A DNA stretch of 16,781 bases from Bacteroidales bacterium. Its GTDB lineage: Bacteria; Bacteroidota; Bacteroidia; Bacteroidales; Dysgonomonadaceae. Under the pieces are notes generated by a model. It was not told the origin of the DNA. It saw only the letters and a list, made by a program, of their open reading frames with translations, and ran no database searches. The first letter of the stretch is position 1. Each line of letters starts with the position of its first letter. The stretch covers positions 1 to 16,781 of the forward strand of contig JAAYFR010000336.1 of assembly GCA_012728155.1 (NCBI GenBank). Direction: 5' to 3'. A program made the translations under genes and the position numbers. Below, piece after piece: positions 14,385-16,781 of the stretch.

Positions 14385-16310
14385 TTAATATTTTATTGTC
14401 AATATAGTCAGATCATCACTCTGTTCAGCTTCGCCAACATGAGCATGAACTGCCGCGATCACAGTTTCAGTCACCTCTTTGGGTTCACAATCATCTACTC
14501 TCTCCAGCACATCTAAAAGCGCCTCTTTACCATATAGCTTCTTCTCAATATTCTCAGCTTCAGTCAACCCGTCGGTATATAGGAAAATGGTAGATCCTTT
14601 CTCCACCTGCAATTCTTGCGACTCATAGATAAATCCCGGGAAGGGTCCTGCCGGAACATTCGGAGTGCTCTCCATATAGATAGGCATACCGCCAGGTTTT
14701 ATCAGGACAGGTGGGTTATGGCCCGCATTAGCATAAAGCAATTCTCCCGATGCAAGGTCAAGAATCCCTATAAAGAGGGTCACAAACATACTGGACTCGT
14801 TTGTTTCGGCAATTGAGTTATTCAAAGAGATCAATATCTCGGCCGGATCGCGATAAAATGCCGCCACAGAACGGAATATACTTCGGGTAGTGGCCATAAA
14901 CAGAGAAGCGGGAACACCTTTTCCGGAGACGTCGCCTATTACAAAATACAGCCTGTCGGAATCAATAAAGAAATCGTAGAGATCGCCTCCAACCTCTTTT
15001 GCCGAATGCAGTACTGCATAAAGATCCACATCATCGCGTTCCGGAAATGGAGGGAATATTTTCGGGATCATCTCCATTTGAATGTCACGTGCAATCCGAA
15101 GTTCGCTCTCTATCCGCTCTTTAATACTGGTTGTCTCTTTCAGCTGCTTGATATAATCGGTCAGCTGTTGCTGCATATATTTAAACGAGTTATGGAGTTC
15201 GGCCATCTCGTCCTCCGTTCTTATATCCGGCAATGGCACATTAAAATTACCGGTCGCAATTTCACGTGCCGATTTGGAGAATAGGCTCAAAGGACGGGTC
15301 AATTGTCTGATTACTGTCATAGAAAAGACAAACAGCACTATAAGACCCAGAAAAATAAGTGTCAAGACCCTGCGATTGGTGCTATTCAGCTCCTGGAACA
15401 CCTCATCTTTTCGGATAACCATACCGAGCGACCATTTATCGGAATCCAGCGGTGTAAAAAAAACAAAAGAGTCACCTTTGTCACCATAGGAGCTTTTCAT
15501 CTCCATCATGCCTGACTCCCCGGCAACCATTCGCTCGCCCAGCACTCTTAAACAGTCATTGGCAAGTGAGTCAGCCACTCCAAAAATTGTTTTAGTAAGG
15601 ATATTCTCCTTATTGGGGTGTACAATATATGTACCGTCGCGAGCCAACAATATGGTATATACCGATGGATAGGGTTTCAATGAATTAATCAGATCGGTCA
15701 ACCACCCCAGCGACACATCAACTGTCTGTATTCCAATGAAGGTGCCATCCGCTTTACGTATAGGTATCGAGTATGTTATCATCAGCATTTCTCCTCCGCC
15801 GTCATCATAATAGGGTTCACTCCAATAGGCATGGCCGAGTTTCTTTGGGGTAGCGTACCAATCCCACGAATGGTAATCGTAGTCGTCGGTACCGAGCTGT
15901 TTCGTCCCTATCGTATCGCCATCGCGATATGAGTATGGCGAGAAATAGTACCCCTTCTCCTTAAAATAGTAAGGTTCAAATGCCGTGGCAGTGCCAAAGA
16001 TACATGGATTATTTTCAAGGATCCGTCGTGTGTACGGATAGAGCGAATCGGGATCAACGTCCTCCTGTTCAACTACAGCCCAAAGCAGATTTTCCGGTAC
16101 TGTCCTCACTGCGGTGAAGACATTCTCGATTTTAAGTTTGGTGATTTCCAGCAAATGAGTGGCCCGGTTGCTTGCTGACTCCCGAATAGCGCGACTCGCA
16201 AACATATAAAAGATAAAGAAAGTAGCCAGGAAGATCAATATTGTAATCAACAATATGTAAAAACTTAACTTTGCTGCAAAAGAACACTGAATCTTTCGTA
16301 TAATATTCAT
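14385..16310 (-). CDS. Cache-HAMP-SpoIIE (RsbU-type) protein phosphatase
   Basis: A 641-residue membrane sensor phosphatase. Plan: helix about 17-38, extracytoplasmic double-Cache-like region about 40-305, helix about 314-334, HAMP about 336-388, a coiled linker with the RDIQMEMIP motif (408-416) typical of RsbU proteins, then a PP2C/SpoIIE domain to the end. Metal-binding acidic residues are visible: D443 in GGDLYDFF, D460 in GDVSGKG, D580 in YTDGLTEA, and D632/D633 in QSDDLT, so it should be active. In the Cache part, SWDWYATPKK (148-157) departs from the R-x-W-Y-x-D pattern of amino-acid-binding Cache domains, so its ligand is unclear. It is first in the five-gene unit and should dephosphorylate the downstream STAS protein. 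Confidence 0.95.
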   Translation of the reverse strand: MNIIRKIQCSFAAKLSFYILLITILIFLATFFIFYMFASRAIRESASNRATHLLEITKLKIENVFTAVRTVPENLLWAVVEQEDVDPDSLYPYTRRILENNPCIFGTATAFEPYYFKEKGYYFSPYSYRDGDTIGTKQLGTDDYDYHSWDWYATPKKLGHAYWSEPYYDDGGGEMLMITYSIPIRKADGTFIGIQTVDVSLGWLTDLINSLKPYPSVYTILLARDGTYIVHPNKENILTKTIFGVADSLANDCLRVLGERMVAGESGMMEMKSSYGDKGDSFVFFTPLDSDKWSLGMVIRKDEVFQELNSTNRRVLTLIFLGLIVLFVFSMTVIRQLTRPLSLFSKSAREIATGNFNVPLPDIRTEDEMAELHNSFKYMQQQLTDYIKQLKETTSIKERIESELRIARDIQMEMIPKIFPPFPERDDVDLYAVLHSAKEVGGDLYDFFIDSDRLYFVIGDVSGKGVPASLFMATTRSIFRSVAAFYRDPAEILISLNNSIAETNESSMFVTLFIGILDLASGELLYANAGHNPPVLIKPGGMPIYMESTPNVPAGPFPGFIYESQELQVEKGSTIFLYTDGLTEAENIEKKLYGKEALLDVLERVDDCEPKEVTETVIAAVHAHVGEAEQSDDLTILTIKY

Positions 16311-16347
16311 GATTTCAATTTATTAGCAAACCCTTTTTGTCTTTAGC

Positions 16348-16356
16348 CAAAGAGTA
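16348..16356 (-). promoter_or_regulatory. Imperfect -7 box for the phosphatase/transporter unit
   Basis: On the minus strand this reads TACTCTTTG, which is TAnnTTTG with one extra spacer base, 38 bases before the phosphatase start at 16310. It is the best candidate in the spacer but is not an exact match. Confidence 0.3.
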
Positions 16357-16540
16357 AAAGGTTAGTATATATCAACGTCACCAACAAAACGCTGCAATTT
16401 AATAAAATATTCGTTACTACTCAGGTCTATTTCAACCTTTGTGTATATTTTTTTTATTGAGCGTTTTGGCTTAATCGTAGTCAGGCCCACGATCTATTTG
16501 AGACCAGGCGCTTGTGCGACTACCATTTCAGTACACACCA

Positions 16541-16556
16541 TGCACAATATTGCGCA
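16541..16556. promoter_or_regulatory. Near-perfect palindrome, possible operator
   Basis: TGCACAATATTGCGCA is self-complementary except for one pair. Its centre is about 60 bases before the transcription start predicted from the -7 box at 16596, a reasonable place for a dimeric regulator. Confidence 0.4.
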
Positions 16557-16595
16557 TTTCAATAGCTTTTGATTTAAAAATAGGTGAATAATTTC

Positions 16596-16603
16596 TATAT
16601 TTG
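16596..16603 (+). promoter_or_regulatory. Bacteroidota -7 box for the lipoprotein gene
   Basis: TATATTTG matches TAnnTTTG exactly, 43 bases before the ATG. A TTTG lies at 16568-16571, with a 24-base gap that is somewhat long for the -33 element. Confidence 0.5.
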
Positions 16604-16646
16604 TACAATATTTATTGCTCATTAGCCATATATTTCCATTACAAAG

Positions 16647-16781
16647 ATGAAAAAAACCGGGATAATTTGTTTACTTATCTTTCTCTGGATCTATTCATGT
16701 GAATATGATGAAGATTCTGTCTATATAAATGAAATAGTACCGCCGGAGGATGATTTTAAGGTGGAGATCAACCTTTTCAAT
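16647..16781 (+). CDS. Lipoprotein of unknown function (5' part only)
   Basis: The first 45 codons of a gene that runs off the right edge with no stop. The start MKKTGIICLLIFLWIYSCEY is a lipoprotein signal: two lysines, a hydrophobic core, then a lipobox-like IYSC with C18 as the lipidated residue. The next residues (EYDEDS) are acidic, a pattern linked in Bacteroidota with export to the cell surface. Only 27 residues of the mature protein are visible (ending FKVEINLFN), too few to name a family. The ATG is 43 bases after a -7 box and is divergent from the phosphatase/transporter unit. Confidence 0.75.
   Translation, partial: MKKTGIICLLIFLWIYSCEYDEDSVYINEIVPPEDDFKVEINLFN

Larger units (their letters stand above)
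16311..16646. other. Divergent control region between phosphatase and lipoprotein genes
   Basis: A 336-base stretch without a gene that I can support. It holds an imperfect minus-strand -7 box (16348-16356), two interleaved inverted repeats (16357-16363 with 16434-16440, and 16385-16393 with 16460-16468), a near-perfect 16-bp palindrome (16541-16556), and a plus-strand -7 box (16596-16603). It is AT-rich at both ends and nearer average in the middle. Confidence 0.55.

Noticed and set aside
13899..16310. A sigma factor as the output of the partner-switching genes
   Set aside because: No sigma-factor-like reading frame occurs anywhere in the window; the output must be encoded elsewhere or be another protein such as the transporter.
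16471..16524. Possible tRNA-like or small RNA fold (GTAGTC ... GACTAC)
   Set aside because: Only a 6-bp outer stem can be found, with no T arm or anticodon arm and no terminator.
1..16781. CRISPR array, insertion sequence, integrase or phage genes
   Set aside because: No regularly spaced repeats, transposase or recombinase motifs, terminal inverted repeats or target-site duplications were seen on either strand.

Overview
The window looks like a piece of a Bacteroidales chromosome (phylum Bacteroidota). The evidence is the repeated TAnnTTTG -7 promoter boxes found 5' of six genes or operons, weak Shine-Dalgarno sequences, moderate GC, and family-level resemblance of the proteins (Crp/Fnr regulator, long SbcC, DEAD helicase next to a cold-shock-domain protein). 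Family placement below the order is a guess; a Dysgonomonadaceae-like member would fit. Nothing looks like a phage, insertion sequence, integron or CRISPR array, so this is host chromosome rather than a mobile island.

Left part (1-3035): the tail of an unidentified gene, a beta-class carbonic anhydrase, a strong inverted repeat that can end transcription from both sides, then a minus-strand pair made of a DEAD-box RNA helicase and a cold-shock-domain protein behind a predicted ~180-nt leader. A tRNA-Val(GAC) follows, with its own -7 box almost touching the mature 5' end.

Redox part (3036-5759): a Crp/Fnr-type regulator is divergent from a three-gene thioredoxin cassette. The cassette holds a thioredoxin-fold protein whose CGPC site reads MGPM, a TrxB-like flavoprotein that keeps its CATC dithiol but lacks the usual NADPH 2'-phosphate motif, and a membrane-anchored thioredoxin with a WCAPC site. 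The shared control region carries a -7 box for each direction and a repeated Crp-like sequence between them.

DNA-repair part (5864-10920): sbcD and sbcC, two bases apart, encode the Mre11/Rad50-type nuclease complex.

Signalling/transport part (10925-16310, minus strand), the most interesting region: five genes in one direction in the order SpoIIE/RsbU-type phosphatase with a Cache sensor, RsbW-like kinase, RsbV-like STAS protein, a fused substrate-binding/permease lipoprotein, and an amino-acid-type ABC ATPase. The last three are joined by stop/start overlaps. The ABC ATPase carries an extra ~115-residue C-terminal domain that resembles a degenerate copy of the RsbW-like kinase next door. 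My inference is a partner-switching circuit whose output is the transporter itself rather than a sigma factor. The periplasmic region of the permease also has its two binding-protein lobes in swapped order.

Right edge: a promoter-bearing spacer with an operator-like palindrome, then the first 45 codons of a lipoprotein that runs out of the window.
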